A DNA stretch of 12,950 nt, taken from contig CAJUNI010000048.1 of NCBI GenBank assembly GCA_910587945.1, positions 1-12,950 on the forward strand, written 5' to 3'. Of the stretch, positions 1 through 7,739 are shown one piece after another (positions within the stretch are counted from its first letter, which is position 1; each line of letters opens with the position of its first letter). Origin of the DNA: an uncultured Parvibacter sp. (lineage in GTDB: Bacteria > Actinomycetota > Coriobacteriia > Coriobacteriales > Eggerthellaceae). The translations under genes were made by a program, and so were the position numbers. The notes beneath the pieces are model-generated. The model was not told where the DNA came from, made no database searches, and saw nothing but the letters and a program-made list of their open reading frames with translations.

Positions 1-394
1 GAGCAGCAATGCCTCCAATGGCCGCAAAATAGACCGACCCCGTTTCCTGGCACGCTTGAGCCACTTCAGGCGATCGCTTCCCTTTGCCAATACAAGCCAC
101 AATACCGGCCTTCATGAGCGCTGGGGTGGCAAAGTCCATGCGAGAGGCCGTGGTAGGTCCTACTGAGCCAAGCGGACGTCCTGCCCGCGCAGGGGTAGGG
201 CCGGCGTAAAAGAGCGTTTGTCCGGCTAACGAGTAGGGAAGTTCGCCGGTTTCGTTGAGCGCTGTCAACGCCCTTTCATGGCCCGCGTCGCGCATGGTAT
301 AGAGCGGACCGGAGAGTAATACTTCATCACCGGCGCGAAGGGTGGCGAGCACCTCAGGGGTTAAGGGCAGAGTGAGTGAGCGGGGTTCATTCAT
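1..394 (-). CDS. Class I fumarate hydratase, beta subunit (C-terminal-type domain), partial
   Basis: The first 131 codons are present; the 3' end lies outside the window. The beta subunit of the two-subunit [4Fe-4S] fumarase works with the alpha subunit in reversible hydration of fumarate to malate in the cytoplasm. Visible family features are GPLYTMRDAGHERAL near residues 29-43, FYAGPTPA near 62-69, GPTTASRMD at 79-87 (the conserved Ser/Thr-Arg substrate-binding stretch) and CIGKGK at 101-106. The ATG at 394-392 overlaps the TGA stop of the alpha gene as ATGA, which implies translational coupling. An SD-like AGGAG lies just upstream inside the alpha gene. L-tartrate dehydratase beta subunit is the main alternative because the two share a fold. 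The neighbouring malic enzyme makes a malate/fumarate role more likely. Confidence 0.88.
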   Translation of the reverse strand, partial: MNEPRSLTLPLTPEVLATLRAGDEVLLSGPLYTMRDAGHERALTALNETGELPYSLAGQTLFYAGPTPARAGRPLGSVGPTTASRMDFATPALMKAGIVACIGKGKRSPEVAQACQETGSVYFAAIGGIAA

Positions 395-1344
395 GAGGCG
401 CTCCTAGAAGTCCAAGGAATCAAATCAATTGAATAGCTTCTCATGGCACAGCAACCAAGATTGATGGCTAAGGGCAAGGCAGCAATATGGCAGGGGGCGG
501 TTTCGATGGCCACAGAGAGAGCGGTCGTGTTGCCCCCTAAAGCGCCAGGTCCGATACCTAAGCTGTTGACGGCTTCGAGCAATTCATCCTCAAGGGCGGC
601 AATGGCTGGTTCGGGGGAACGTTCGCCTACGTCGCGCAATAGGGCATGCTTGGCCAAGCCGGCTACTTTATCGAAGGTTCCACCCACGCCGAGCCCAATA
701 ACTAAAGGCGGGCAAGCATTAGCCGCCTTCTCTTTAACACAAGCTAGGACGTTTTGGCGGATGCCTTCAATGCCGGCTCCGGGAGGGAGCATGACCACAC
801 GAGAGGCGTTATCGGATCCGCCGCCTTTGAGCATAAGGTGGAGAGTGGCTCCATTGCCGGGACGAAACTGAACTTCTGTAAAGGCCGGGGTATTGGTTTG
901 GGTGTTGGTGCGATCAATGAGGGCGTCACGAACGATGCTCATTCGTAAGCCCCCATCACGATAGGCTCGGGCTACCGCGTCGTTTACCTGGGATAATAGA
1001 TTTCCGGGAACTACCAGGTCTTCGCCTAACTCAAGGCATATCCAGACACTTCCCGTATCTTGGCAAAGGGGGACGCCATCGCCTTGAGCAATGGCCGCAT
1101 TCTCAAGAATTTGTTCGAGTACCCGTTTTCCCCGCGGATTGGTCTCGGTATCCAGAGCCTGGCTAAGGGCGTCAACCACGTCAGGGCGCAGGGTGATAGC
1201 GCATTGACGAATGGCCTCAAAGACGGCTGTGGCAACGGTCTCTGCATTAAGGTCTGACTCGGGGACCGTGCCGGCTGCGGTTTGGGTTGCCGGATGATCG
1301 TTTTGAGGAGTGGCACCTTCAAAGTCTCGGGGAGAAGAGTTCAT
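391..1344 (-). CDS. Class I fumarate hydratase, alpha subunit (Fe-S cluster domain)
   Basis: This 317-residue protein is the catalytic, cluster-carrying subunit of the two-subunit, oxygen-sensitive class I fumarase. Recognisable motifs are PLCQDTGS at 92-99, KGGGSDN at 173-179, VIGLGVGGTFD at 215-225, GALGGNTTAL at 267-276 and APCHIAALP at 283-291. Candidate [4Fe-4S] ligands are Cys94, Cys211 and Cys298 (or the adjacent Cys299), spaced as in the family. Residues 1-32 are a polar, low-complexity extension before the conserved domain. I keep the first ATG because AGGAG sits four bases upstream (1353-1349) and no in-frame Met follows until residue 135. The gene heads a two-gene unit with the beta subunit and is divergent from malic enzyme. 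L-tartrate dehydratase alpha is the alternative assignment. Confidence 0.9.
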   Translation of the reverse strand: MNSSPRDFEGATPQNDHPATQTAAGTVPESDLNAETVATAVFEAIRQCAITLRPDVVDALSQALDTETNPRGKRVLEQILENAAIAQGDGVPLCQDTGSVWICLELGEDLVVPGNLLSQVNDAVARAYRDGGLRMSIVRDALIDRTNTQTNTPAFTEVQFRPGNGATLHLMLKGGGSDNASRVVMLPPGAGIEGIRQNVLACVKEKAANACPPLVIGLGVGGTFDKVAGLAKHALLRDVGERSPEPAIAALEDELLEAVNSLGIGPGALGGNTTALSVAIETAPCHIAALPLAINLGCCAMRSYSIDLIPWTSRSAS

Positions 1345-1445
1345 AGATCTCCTAACACCAGGGGATAGTGTTCCCGTGCTTGATTAATAGAAATGGGTTC
1401 TAAGGCAGTGTAGACCATCTGGGACGTCTCGCTCGACCGTTACCG

Positions 1446-1483
1446 CCAGCGGGATGTTAAGAATCGACGGAATCCGCCGCTGG
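1446..1483. repeat. Imperfect inverted repeat in the fumarase/malic enzyme divergent region
   Basis: CCAGCGG at 1446-1452 is mirrored by CCGCTGG at 1477-1483, and GGAT next to the left arm can pair with ATCC at 1472-1475 with a shift or bulge. It could form a hairpin with a loop of about 16 bases or mark a regulator-binding site. There is no T-run, and genes diverge on both sides, so it is not a terminator. The function is unknown. Confidence 0.35.
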
Positions 1484-1484
1484 T

Positions 1485-1530
1485 TTCTGAGCTTGAACGC
1501 GGGTAGTTTACAATAGACCAGTTGTATTGT
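1485..1530 (+). promoter_or_regulatory. Candidate malic enzyme promoter with overlapping operator-like palindrome
   Basis: TACAAT at 1509-1514 matches five of six bases of a sigma-70 -10 element and lies about 37 bases before the malic enzyme ATG. The -35 is poor: TTCTGA at 1485-1490 with an 18-base spacer. Two overlapping inverted repeats cover the -10: ACAATA (1510-1515) with TATTGT (1525-1530), and TACAA (1509-1513) with TTGTA (1522-1526). This arrangement suits a repressor operator, such as a GntR-type site, but no regulator can be named from sequence. The ribosome binding site AGAAGGAG is at 1535-1542, eight bases before the ATG. For the fumarase direction I see only weak -10-like sequence near 1380-1390. 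Confidence 0.35.
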
Positions 1531-1550
1531 GAGTAGAAGGAGCATCGGCT

Positions 1551-2723
1551 ATGGATATTGCGGAAGAGTCACTCGAACTTCATCGTCAATGGGGCGGAAA
1601 AATTGCCACGCAACCAACTATGGAGTTAGAAACTCGCCACGATTTAGCCTGTGCCTATACCCCCGGCGTTGCAGAACCGTGCAAGGTTATTGCCCAAGAC
1701 CCCGAGGCGGTCTATGACTATACAGCCAAAGCAAACACCGTTGCGGTGGTTACCGATGGCAGTGCTGTGCTTGGTTTGGGAAACATTGGCCCCCGGGCAG
1801 CTCTTCCCGTTATGGAGGGGAAAGCAGTTCTCTTTAAGCGTTTTGGCGATGTTAATGCCGTGCCCATTTGTTTGGATACCCAAGACACGGAAGAGATTAT
1901 TCAAGCCTGTATTAATTTAGCTCCGGCCTTTGGCGGTATCAATCTGGAAGATATTTCGGCCCCGCGCTGTTTTGAAATTGAAGCACGACTCAATGACGCC
2001 CTCGATATTCCCGTCTTTCATGATGATCAGCATGGCACGGCCATTGTGGTGCTCTCCGGCATCATCAATGCTCTGCGCTTGACTGGACGCAGCCCTCAAG
2101 ATTCCCGGGTGGTGGTTAACGGCGCCGGTTCTGCCGGCATTGCTATCGCTAAGTTGTTGGTGCGCTATGGTTTTGAGGACGTGGTGCTTTGCGACATTGA
2201 TGGCATCATTAGTTCTACCTCCACCACTATCAATGAGGCCCAACGGGCTATGCTTGAATGCACTAATCCACGAGACATTCATGGCACGTTAGCCGATGCG
2301 CTCAAAGATGCCGACATTGTTATTGGCGTTTCTGCGCCGGGGGTAATTTCTCCTGCCATGATTTCGTCTATGAAAAAGGATCCCATTGTGTTTGCGATGG
2401 CAAATCCTGTGCCTGAAATCTTCCCCGACGAAGCACTGGCTGCGGGAGCTCGTGTGGTGGGCACCGGACGTTCGGATTTCCCCAATCAGGTCAATAACGT
2501 CATTGCTTTCCCCGGCATTTTTAAAGGCGCCCTTGAGGCCCGGGCTGAGCGCATTACCGAGCCTATGAAATTGGCCGCGGCTCAAGCTTTGGCCGATTTG
2601 GTATCGCCGGAGGAATTGAGTGAGGACTTCATTATGCCGGATCCCTTTGACCCGCGGATTGCTGATGCCGTCGCCCAAGCGGTGCGTCAGTGTGCCACTC
2701 AGCCAGGGGAGGTTACGGCCTAA
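1551..2723 (+). CDS. NAD(P)-dependent malic enzyme, short single-domain form
   Basis: This enzyme oxidatively decarboxylates L-malate to pyruvate and CO2, reducing NAD(P)+ in the cytoplasm. Its 390 residues match the short bacterial form without a phosphotransacetylase domain. Motifs in order are AYTPGVAEPC at 35-44 with catalytic Tyr36, TDGSAVLGLGNIGP at 68-81, EGKAVLF at 89-95 with catalytic Lys91, NLEDISAPRCFEIE at 131-144 and FHDDQHGTA at 156-164. Metal ligands would be Glu133, Asp134 and Asp159. The Rossmann glycine motif GAGSAG is at 191-196, followed by NPVPEI and GTGRSDFPNQVNN. Asp215 and Asp217 after the second Rossmann strand hint at NAD preference, which is inference. The SD AGAAGGAG lies eight bases before the ATG. 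Its stop overlaps the tmk start as TAATG, so a malate-metabolism gene heads a replication-related operon. Confidence 0.95.
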   Translation: MDIAEESLELHRQWGGKIATQPTMELETRHDLACAYTPGVAEPCKVIAQDPEAVYDYTAKANTVAVVTDGSAVLGLGNIGPRAALPVMEGKAVLFKRFGDVNAVPICLDTQDTEEIIQACINLAPAFGGINLEDISAPRCFEIEARLNDALDIPVFHDDQHGTAIVVLSGIINALRLTGRSPQDSRVVVNGAGSAGIAIAKLLVRYGFEDVVLCDIDGIISSTSTTINEAQRAMLECTNPRDIHGTLADALKDADIVIGVSAPGVISPAMISSMKKDPIVFAMANPVPEIFPDEALAAGARVVGTGRSDFPNQVNNVIAFPGIFKGALEARAERITEPMKLAAAQALADLVSPEELSEDFIMPDPFDPRIADAVAQAVRQCATQPGEVTA

Positions 2724-3580
2724 TGGCTCAGGGATACTTTATTACCTTTGAGGGAGGCGAAGGGGTTGGTAAGTCCACTCATATTTGCATCCTGGAAAAC
2801 CTCTTGGCCGATCATGGTATTGAAGTAGTGCGTCTGCGCGAACCAGGTGGTACGGCCGTAAGCGAAGCCTTGCGGGCGGTGGTGCTCGACCCGGCCCATA
2901 GCGAATTATCGGATCGAGCGGAACTACTCATTTACGAAGCAGCGCGAGCGCAATTGGTAGAACAGGTAATTGCTCCGGCGCTTGCGCGAGGGGCAGTAGT
3001 GCTTTGCGATCGCTTTACAGATTCCACCTTGGCCTATCAAGGGGCCGGTCGTGGTCTTGATAGTGAATTCATTGCCCAGGCTAATGGATTTGCTACTCAG
3101 GGTATTACTCCGGATAAAACGTTGCTGTTTATCTGCGGTGGAGCAGATAAGGGATTGCAGCGAGCTACGGCCCACAGTCAAGCCGATCGCCTTGAATCAG
3201 CAGGTCTCGATTTTCACCAAAAGGTAGACCAGGCATTTTTCGCCCTGGCCGAGGCTGAACCGGAGCGGGTGGCTCTAATCGACTCTTCGGGGTCGCACAT
3301 TCAAACTGCTCAAGCGGTTCTGGAAGCCCTGCAAGCGGACTTCCCCTTCTTGGAGGCCATCCTTGAGAGTCCCGGGGCCTTGGCGGCCGCCGTTGACCAT
3401 GGGCGCACGGTGAAACACGCGCGAGATCGTCAGAGTGCTCAGGCGTCAGCCCAAGTGAAGGTGACCCCTTCTGAGGAAGCAGCGTCTGAGGCTGGTAGCT
3501 CCTCGGATGAATTAACGCCCATCTCGAGCGAGGCCGCTGGAGCAGACAGGGCGGATGTAGGCTCAGGAGAAGAGGGGTAA
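2723..3580 (+). CDS. tmk: Thymidylate kinase with a long acidic C-terminal tail
   Basis: The protein phosphorylates dTMP to dTDP with ATP, a required step in dTTP synthesis. The P-loop is GGEGVGKST at 11-19, the substrate-binding REPGGT is at 39-44, and DRFTDSTLAYQG is at 96-107. A LID-type segment with DRLE lies near 145-158. The LID carries few arginines compared with many family members. At 285 residues it exceeds the usual 205-215: residues from about 215 on are a low-complexity tail rich in Ala, Ser and Glu, strongly acidic at its end. I chose ATG 2723 over an upstream in-frame GTG at 2690. AGGGGAGG at 2705-2712 fits the ATG, the domain begins directly after it, and the TAATG overlap with malic enzyme suggests coupling. 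The stop again forms TAATG with the next gene. Confidence 0.95.
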   Translation: MAQGYFITFEGGEGVGKSTHICILENLLADHGIEVVRLREPGGTAVSEALRAVVLDPAHSELSDRAELLIYEAARAQLVEQVIAPALARGAVVLCDRFTDSTLAYQGAGRGLDSEFIAQANGFATQGITPDKTLLFICGGADKGLQRATAHSQADRLESAGLDFHQKVDQAFFALAEAEPERVALIDSSGSHIQTAQAVLEALQADFPFLEAILESPGALAAAVDHGRTVKHARDRQSAQASAQVKVTPSEEAASEAGSSSDELTPISSEAAGADRADVGSGEEG

Positions 3581-4719
3581 TGGCTGACGCCTTTGACTAT
3601 ATCGTAGGGCAACCGGCAGTGCGTGATTTTTTGCGTGCTACAGTTGTGTCCGATCATGTGGGCCAAGCCTATTTGTTTGCAGGAGCAGCGGGATCCAATA
3701 AAACCCTTGCCGCCTATGCCTTTGCCCGGGCGCTCCTTTGTCCGAAAGGAGCCAAGGGTCCCCGCGGTGGGGGCTGCGGTGCTTGTAAGGCCTGTATGCG
3801 GGTGGGGAACAAAAACCATCCGGATGTGCACTATTATGAGCCGGCTTCGGCTACGGGCTACTTGGTGGAGCAGATCCGCGAGATCACAGCTGATGTCGCT
3901 CTTGCACCTATTCAAGGGTCCCGAAAGGTTTATATCATTGATCGGGTGGACCGGTTAGGTACCGCCCCTGCCAATGCCTTTCTTAAAACGCTCGAAGAGC
4001 CGCCCGAGGATGTGGTGTTTATTCTGCTCGGGCGTACGGTGGATAGCGTGCTTCCGACCATCGTGTCACGCTGCCAGATCGTGCCCTTTCGCCATATTCC
4101 CGCTTCAGAAGCGGCAGCTATTATTGTGCAGAATACCGGGGCTAATACTGAGCAGGCTCGCTGGGCGCTGGAGGCTTGCGGGGGTTCTATTACCCGGGCA
4201 GCAGCGTTCTTGAATGCGCCCAAGAATGAACCTATGGAGTTTCGCCGCCGCATTTTGGATGTGTTGGGAAGCTTGCGACTCGCCGATAATGCCGATGTGT
4301 TGGACTATGCGGCGTCATTGGTGGAGGCCATTAAGCTGCCGGTGGATGTAGAGCGTCAAGCCCTCGAAGCCGAACTTGAAGAAAACCGCGACCTGTTCGA
4401 GAAGTCGGTCATTCGCCAAATTGAAGCGCGAAATAAACGACGGATTAGCGCCAAAACCGCTGAGAGTCAGCGGGTGTTAACATCGGTGGTGCGCAGCTGG
4501 CTGCGCGATATTATGGCGGTTTGCGCCGGGACTCCTGAGCTTGTGATTAACACCGATGCCCGGGAATCAATTGACGCGGTGGCCGCGCGCAGCGATGTAG
4601 CCCGCGTAACCCGGGCGTTGCGCCAGGTGGACCGCTGTGATGAAGCGCTCGCCTATAATGTATCTCCAGAGACGTGCATTGATGCACTGCTTTTTGAAAC
4701 TAGGGAGGTTCTCCTATGA
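3580..4719 (+). CDS. holB: DNA polymerase III delta-prime subunit (clamp loader)
   Basis: This AAA+ protein is the delta-prime component of the clamp loader that places the beta sliding clamp on primed DNA. It has 379 residues. Visible features are GQPAVRDFL near 10-18, a P-loop-like GAAGSNKT at 35-42, and a four-cysteine zinc module (Cys54, Cys66, Cys69, Cys72). A Walker B-like KVYIIDRVDRL is at 116-126, followed by NAFLKTLEEPP at 132-142 and the arginine-finger SRC motif at 163-165. DnaX shares this fold, but the length, the lack of a tau-type extension and the position between tmk and ricT favour delta-prime. The P-loop looks intact in its Gly and Lys positions, unlike the degenerate site of the E. 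coli subunit. The start overlaps the tmk stop as TAATG with AGGAG at 3565-3569. The end overlaps ricT as ATGA. Confidence 0.92.
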   Translation: MADAFDYIVGQPAVRDFLRATVVSDHVGQAYLFAGAAGSNKTLAAYAFARALLCPKGAKGPRGGGCGACKACMRVGNKNHPDVHYYEPASATGYLVEQIREITADVALAPIQGSRKVYIIDRVDRLGTAPANAFLKTLEEPPEDVVFILLGRTVDSVLPTIVSRCQIVPFRHIPASEAAAIIVQNTGANTEQARWALEACGGSITRAAAFLNAPKNEPMEFRRRILDVLGSLRLADNADVLDYAASLVEAIKLPVDVERQALEAELEENRDLFEKSVIRQIEARNKRRISAKTAESQRVLTSVVRSWLRDIMAVCAGTPELVINTDARESIDAVAARSDVARVTRALRQVDRCDEALAYNVSPETCIDALLFETREVLL

Positions 4720-6167
4720 CCCGGGTCTTACCCGTTGAATTAGCTTATAACCCACGCACCCTGTGGTTTGATCCCCGAGATCTGGAGCCCGTGAAGGGCG
4801 ATGCGGTCATTGTCCAAACGGCCCGCGGTCTTGAGTTTGGCCGTGCTGCCGATCCGGTCTTTGAAGCAACAGAGGAGCAAATTGCAGCGCTGCGTTCTCC
4901 GTTGATGCCAGTGGAGCGCATTGCTACTGCCGACGACGTCGCGCGGGCAGAAGAACTCCAGCAAAAATCCCTGGAAGCTTTGGAGGTGTTTCGTGAATTC
5001 GCGTTAGAGGCGAATGAGGAAATGCATCCCGTTTCAGTGGAGTATCTCTTTGATGGGGATAAAGCAGTCTTTTACTTTGAATCGGACAAGCGCATTGATT
5101 TTCGTGATCTCGTTCGCAAATTAGCGGCTGAGTTTCATGTACGCATTGACATGCGCCAAATTGGTGTTCGCGACGAAGCCCGCATTATTGGAGGCTTGGG
5201 TCACTGCGGCCAGGAATTATGTTGTAAACGCCTCGGTGGGGAATTCTGTCCGGTTTCGATTCGTATGGCAAAAGAGCAGGATCTCTCGTTGAACCCGCAG
5301 AAGGTGTCCGGATTGTGCGGACGCTTGATGTGCTGTTTGCGCTATGAGTATGACGCCTATAAGGACTTCAAAAGCCGCGCTCCAAAGCAAAACGCTACGA
5401 TTCAAACGCCAGCAGGACCGGCAAAAGTCGTGGACTTGGATGTCCCGCGCGAGATTGTGACGCTGCGGGTTGAGGGCGAAAAGCCAGTGCGTATTCCCTT
5501 GGCTGAATTTGACCCCAATCCTGAAGGTGGCCGTCCGAATACTGTGTCTTCTGAGGCCTGGGAGGCCTATCAAGATCCGATGGTCATGGCCGGTAACTCG
5601 GTAGCTTCTGCCTTTGGAGCTGAGCGCATTACCGGTTCCGATAAATTGGCGGAAGCGGGGAAGGTTCGTCGCACGGGCGGCCGAGCTCAAACGTCCAATG
5701 AAGGGGAAGAATCCTCTTCCCGCAAACGGCGCAAGCGCTCTGATCGCTCCGAGCGTAGTGGGAGTACTCAAGAAAAGAAGACGGAACAACCGCGGCGGGC
5801 GCGACGTTCAGTGAAGCTGGGTGCTAGCTCTGAAGAGGGGAGTGCTTCGCGGAACAGCCGGGAGGCTCAAAGCACCCCGTCCCATCGCCAAGAGCGGCAG
5901 CGGCGTTCTCGCAATGGAAAGCCTACGGAGGGTGCACCTCGGGAAGGGCGGCCGGGTACCGCAAAAGATCCGCGCAAGAAATCCACTACAACAAAAGTGC
6001 GCCCCGGTCAGAAGTCTTCGGGGCTTCGTGAGCATCGGCAGGGCGATAATGGCCAGAACGCAACGGCAGGAAAAGCTGGGGCGCCCAACCGCAGTGATGC
6101 GGGCCATCGTAAGCCTCGACGCCGAAAAGGATCCAGTGGGTCTAGCGCCAAGGGCTCTGAAAATTAA
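4716..6167 (+). CDS. ricT: RicT/YaaT-type PSP1-domain protein with a long basic tail
   Basis: In Bacillus subtilis RicT acts with RicA and RicF in a Fe-S-containing complex that affects RNase Y-dependent mRNA processing, sporulation and competence. Residues 1 to about 290 form the PSP1 region. The signature GGLGHCGQELCC is at 159-170, followed by EFCPVS and GLCGRLMCCLRYE at 199-211. Conserved cysteines are 164, 169, 170, 178, 201, 206 and 207. Residues from about 311 to 483 are a disordered-looking tail rich in Arg, Lys, Ser and Gly, which most homologues I know of lack. AGGGAGG at 4702-4708 supports the ATG, which overlaps the holB stop. The tmk-holB-ricT order parallels Bacillus, but the intervening yaaQ and yaaR genes are absent. 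A terminator follows at once. Confidence 0.92.
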   Translation: MTRVLPVELAYNPRTLWFDPRDLEPVKGDAVIVQTARGLEFGRAADPVFEATEEQIAALRSPLMPVERIATADDVARAEELQQKSLEALEVFREFALEANEEMHPVSVEYLFDGDKAVFYFESDKRIDFRDLVRKLAAEFHVRIDMRQIGVRDEARIIGGLGHCGQELCCKRLGGEFCPVSIRMAKEQDLSLNPQKVSGLCGRLMCCLRYEYDAYKDFKSRAPKQNATIQTPAGPAKVVDLDVPREIVTLRVEGEKPVRIPLAEFDPNPEGGRPNTVSSEAWEAYQDPMVMAGNSVASAFGAERITGSDKLAEAGKVRRTGGRAQTSNEGEESSSRKRRKRSDRSERSGSTQEKKTEQPRRARRSVKLGASSEEGSASRNSREAQSTPSHRQERQRRSRNGKPTEGAPREGRPGTAKDPRKKSTTTKVRPGQKSSGLREHRQGDNGQNATAGKAGAPNRSDAGHRKPRRRKGSSGSSAKGSEN

Positions 6168-6178
6168 AGCAGTGAGGA

Positions 6179-6210
6179 GGCGGGTGCCGCTTGAGGCGCC
6201 CGCCGTTTTT
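6179..6210 (+). terminator. Intrinsic terminator at the end of the malic enzyme-ricT operon
   Basis: Arms GGCGGGTGCC (6179-6188) and GGCGCCCGCC (6195-6204) form a 10-bp stem with one G-U pair and a six-base loop, then GTTTTT (6205-6210). It starts 11 bases after the ricT stop. The T-run ends only two bases before the ribosome binding site of pncB, so any promoter for pncB must lie upstream of, or within, this hairpin. Confidence 0.9.
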
Positions 6211-6229
6211 GAAGGGGGATAGCGGAGTT

Positions 6230-7693
6230 ATGGATGCTCGAAACATGGACTACGCGCTCTATACCGACCTTTACCAGTTAACCATGGCTCAAGGATACCT
6301 AGAGTGTGGTCAAAAGGAAGAACAAGCCTGTTTTCACATGTATTTTAGAGACTACCCCTTCAAGGGAGGCTATGCCATTGCCTGTGGCATGGATGCTCTG
6401 GATGACATGGTGAAAAACTTTCATTTCAGCGAAAGTGATATTACTTATTTGGCCAGTTTAGAAGCGCCGGGTGGCGGTCAGCTCTTTAGCCAGAAGTTCC
6501 TTGATTACCTGGCCCAGTTTGAGCTTTCGGTCGATATTGATGCGGTTCATGAGGGTACGGTGGTGTTCCCCCATGAACCATTGGTTCGGGTTTCTGGTCC
6601 CATTATGGAATGTCAGCTGCTAGAAACTGCCCTTTTGAATGCGGTTAACTTTCAAACCCTCGTAGCAACGAAAGCGGCGCGGGTTTGCCAGGCTGCTAAG
6701 GGGGCGCCGGTAGCAGAGTTTGGGTTGCGTCGCGCCCAGGGGCTCGGAGGACTCTGGGCTTCCCGGGCGGCCGTGGTCGGGGGTTGTGCTTCAACCAGCG
6801 ATGTCTTGGCAGGGAAGCTCTTTGATATTCCGGTTTCGGGCACCCATGCCCACTCCTGGGTGATGGCCTTTGATGACGAGCTCACCGCATTTCGTGAGTA
6901 TGCGCGCTTATTCCCCACCAACTGCACGCTTCTGGTGGATACCTATGACGTAGAACAAGGTATTGATAACGCGATTACCGTTGGTCTGGAGATGAAAGAG
7001 CGCGGTGAGCGCTTAGCGGGTATTCGTATTGATTCCGGAGACCTGGCCTGGCTTGCCAAGCGGGCCCGGGCAAAGCTTGATGCAGCGGGGCTTACAGATT
7101 GCTCCATTGTGCTCTCCAATGATCTGGACGAGTACACCATCAAGTCCATTTTGGATGAAGGGGCACCGGTGGGAGCCTGGGGTGTGGGTACAAAACTTGC
7201 TTGTGCCTATGACCAGCCGACTCTCGGAGGTGTCTATAAGCTTTCTGCGGTAAAAGCACCGGGGGCCACCCAGTGGACCAATCGATTGAAGATCTCGGAA
7301 TCTGCGGGGAAACTAACCATGCCGGGCGTGCTGGACGTACGCCGCTACTATCACGAAGATGGTCGCATTGCCGGGGATATGGTATTTGATGTTAATACCG
7401 GCGCCGATGAGCGCGAAGTCATTGTGGACCCCACTGATGATCTTCGTCAGAAACGATTAAGCGGTAAGCGCTTTGAAACGCTTTTGCACCCGCTCGCCCG
7501 TGGAGGCAAATCTGTGCTCGAACCAGCCTATCGCAGTGCCATGGCTGCCCGGCAACGAGCCATTGATGGCCTTGAATCCTTAGATGAAAGTCAGAAGCGC
7601 ATCTTGAATCCCCATACCTATCCGGTGGGCTTAGATTACGGTTTGTTTGAGCGAAGACGTGAGCTTGTCTCTCAGCTCCGTGACATTCTGTGA
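6230..7693 (+). CDS. pncB: Nicotinate phosphoribosyltransferase
   Basis: This enzyme joins nicotinate to PRPP, usually with ATP hydrolysis, giving nicotinate mononucleotide for NAD salvage. At 487 residues it matches the long bacterial form rather than the roughly 400-residue E. coli type. Motifs include ALYTDLYQLTMAQGY at 9-23, FEYxxR-region equivalents near FHMYFRDYPF at 35-44, EFGLRRAQG at 163-171, and SGTHAHSW at 203-210. That last motif holds the candidate phosphorylated histidine (His206 or His208). IRIDSGDLAWL is at 265-274 and GVGTKL at 318-323. I chose ATG 6230: AAGGGGG lies at 6212-6218 and conserved sequence starts soon after. The in-frame TTG at 6191 falls in the loop of the terminator hairpin. 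The degV gene that follows is 46 bases downstream and probably co-transcribed. Confidence 0.93.
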   Translation: MDARNMDYALYTDLYQLTMAQGYLECGQKEEQACFHMYFRDYPFKGGYAIACGMDALDDMVKNFHFSESDITYLASLEAPGGGQLFSQKFLDYLAQFELSVDIDAVHEGTVVFPHEPLVRVSGPIMECQLLETALLNAVNFQTLVATKAARVCQAAKGAPVAEFGLRRAQGLGGLWASRAAVVGGCASTSDVLAGKLFDIPVSGTHAHSWVMAFDDELTAFREYARLFPTNCTLLVDTYDVEQGIDNAITVGLEMKERGERLAGIRIDSGDLAWLAKRARAKLDAAGLTDCSIVLSNDLDEYTIKSILDEGAPVGAWGVGTKLACAYDQPTLGGVYKLSAVKAPGATQWTNRLKISESAGKLTMPGVLDVRRYYHEDGRIAGDMVFDVNTGADEREVIVDPTDDLRQKRLSGKRFETLLHPLARGGKSVLEPAYRSAMAARQRAIDGLESLDESQKRILNPHTYPVGLDYGLFERRRELVSQLRDIL

Positions 7694-7712
7694 TAATGGG
7701 TGAATGTGATAA

Positions 7713-7726
7713 CTGGGGGATCCCAG
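7713..7726 (+). other. Short hairpin between pncB and the first degV gene
   Basis: CTGGG (7713-7717) and CCCAG (7722-7726) can pair across a four-base loop, immediately before the GAGAAAGGA ribosome binding site of the next gene. It has no T-run and is too short for a terminator. It may be chance or a weak modulator of translation. Nearby, TGATAA occurs twice, at 7691-7696 and 7707-7712. Confidence 0.25.
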
Positions 7727-7739
7727 AGAAAGGATCGCT

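Noticed and set aside
443..871. 142-codon open frame on the plus strand inside the fumarase alpha gene
   Set aside because: It lies wholly antisense to a gene with clear family motifs, has no recognisable domain, and is a shadow of the real frame.
5821..6222. 133-codon frame overlapping the ricT tail and the terminator
   Set aside because: It is an alternative frame of Arg/Ser-rich low-complexity codons and runs through the terminator hairpin. Low-complexity sequence often leaves extra frames open.
6191..6229. Upstream TTG start for pncB adding 13 residues
   Set aside because: The TTG sits in the loop of the terminator stem, has no fitting ribosome binding site, and the added residues are not family-like. 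ATG 6230 with AAGGGGG is better.
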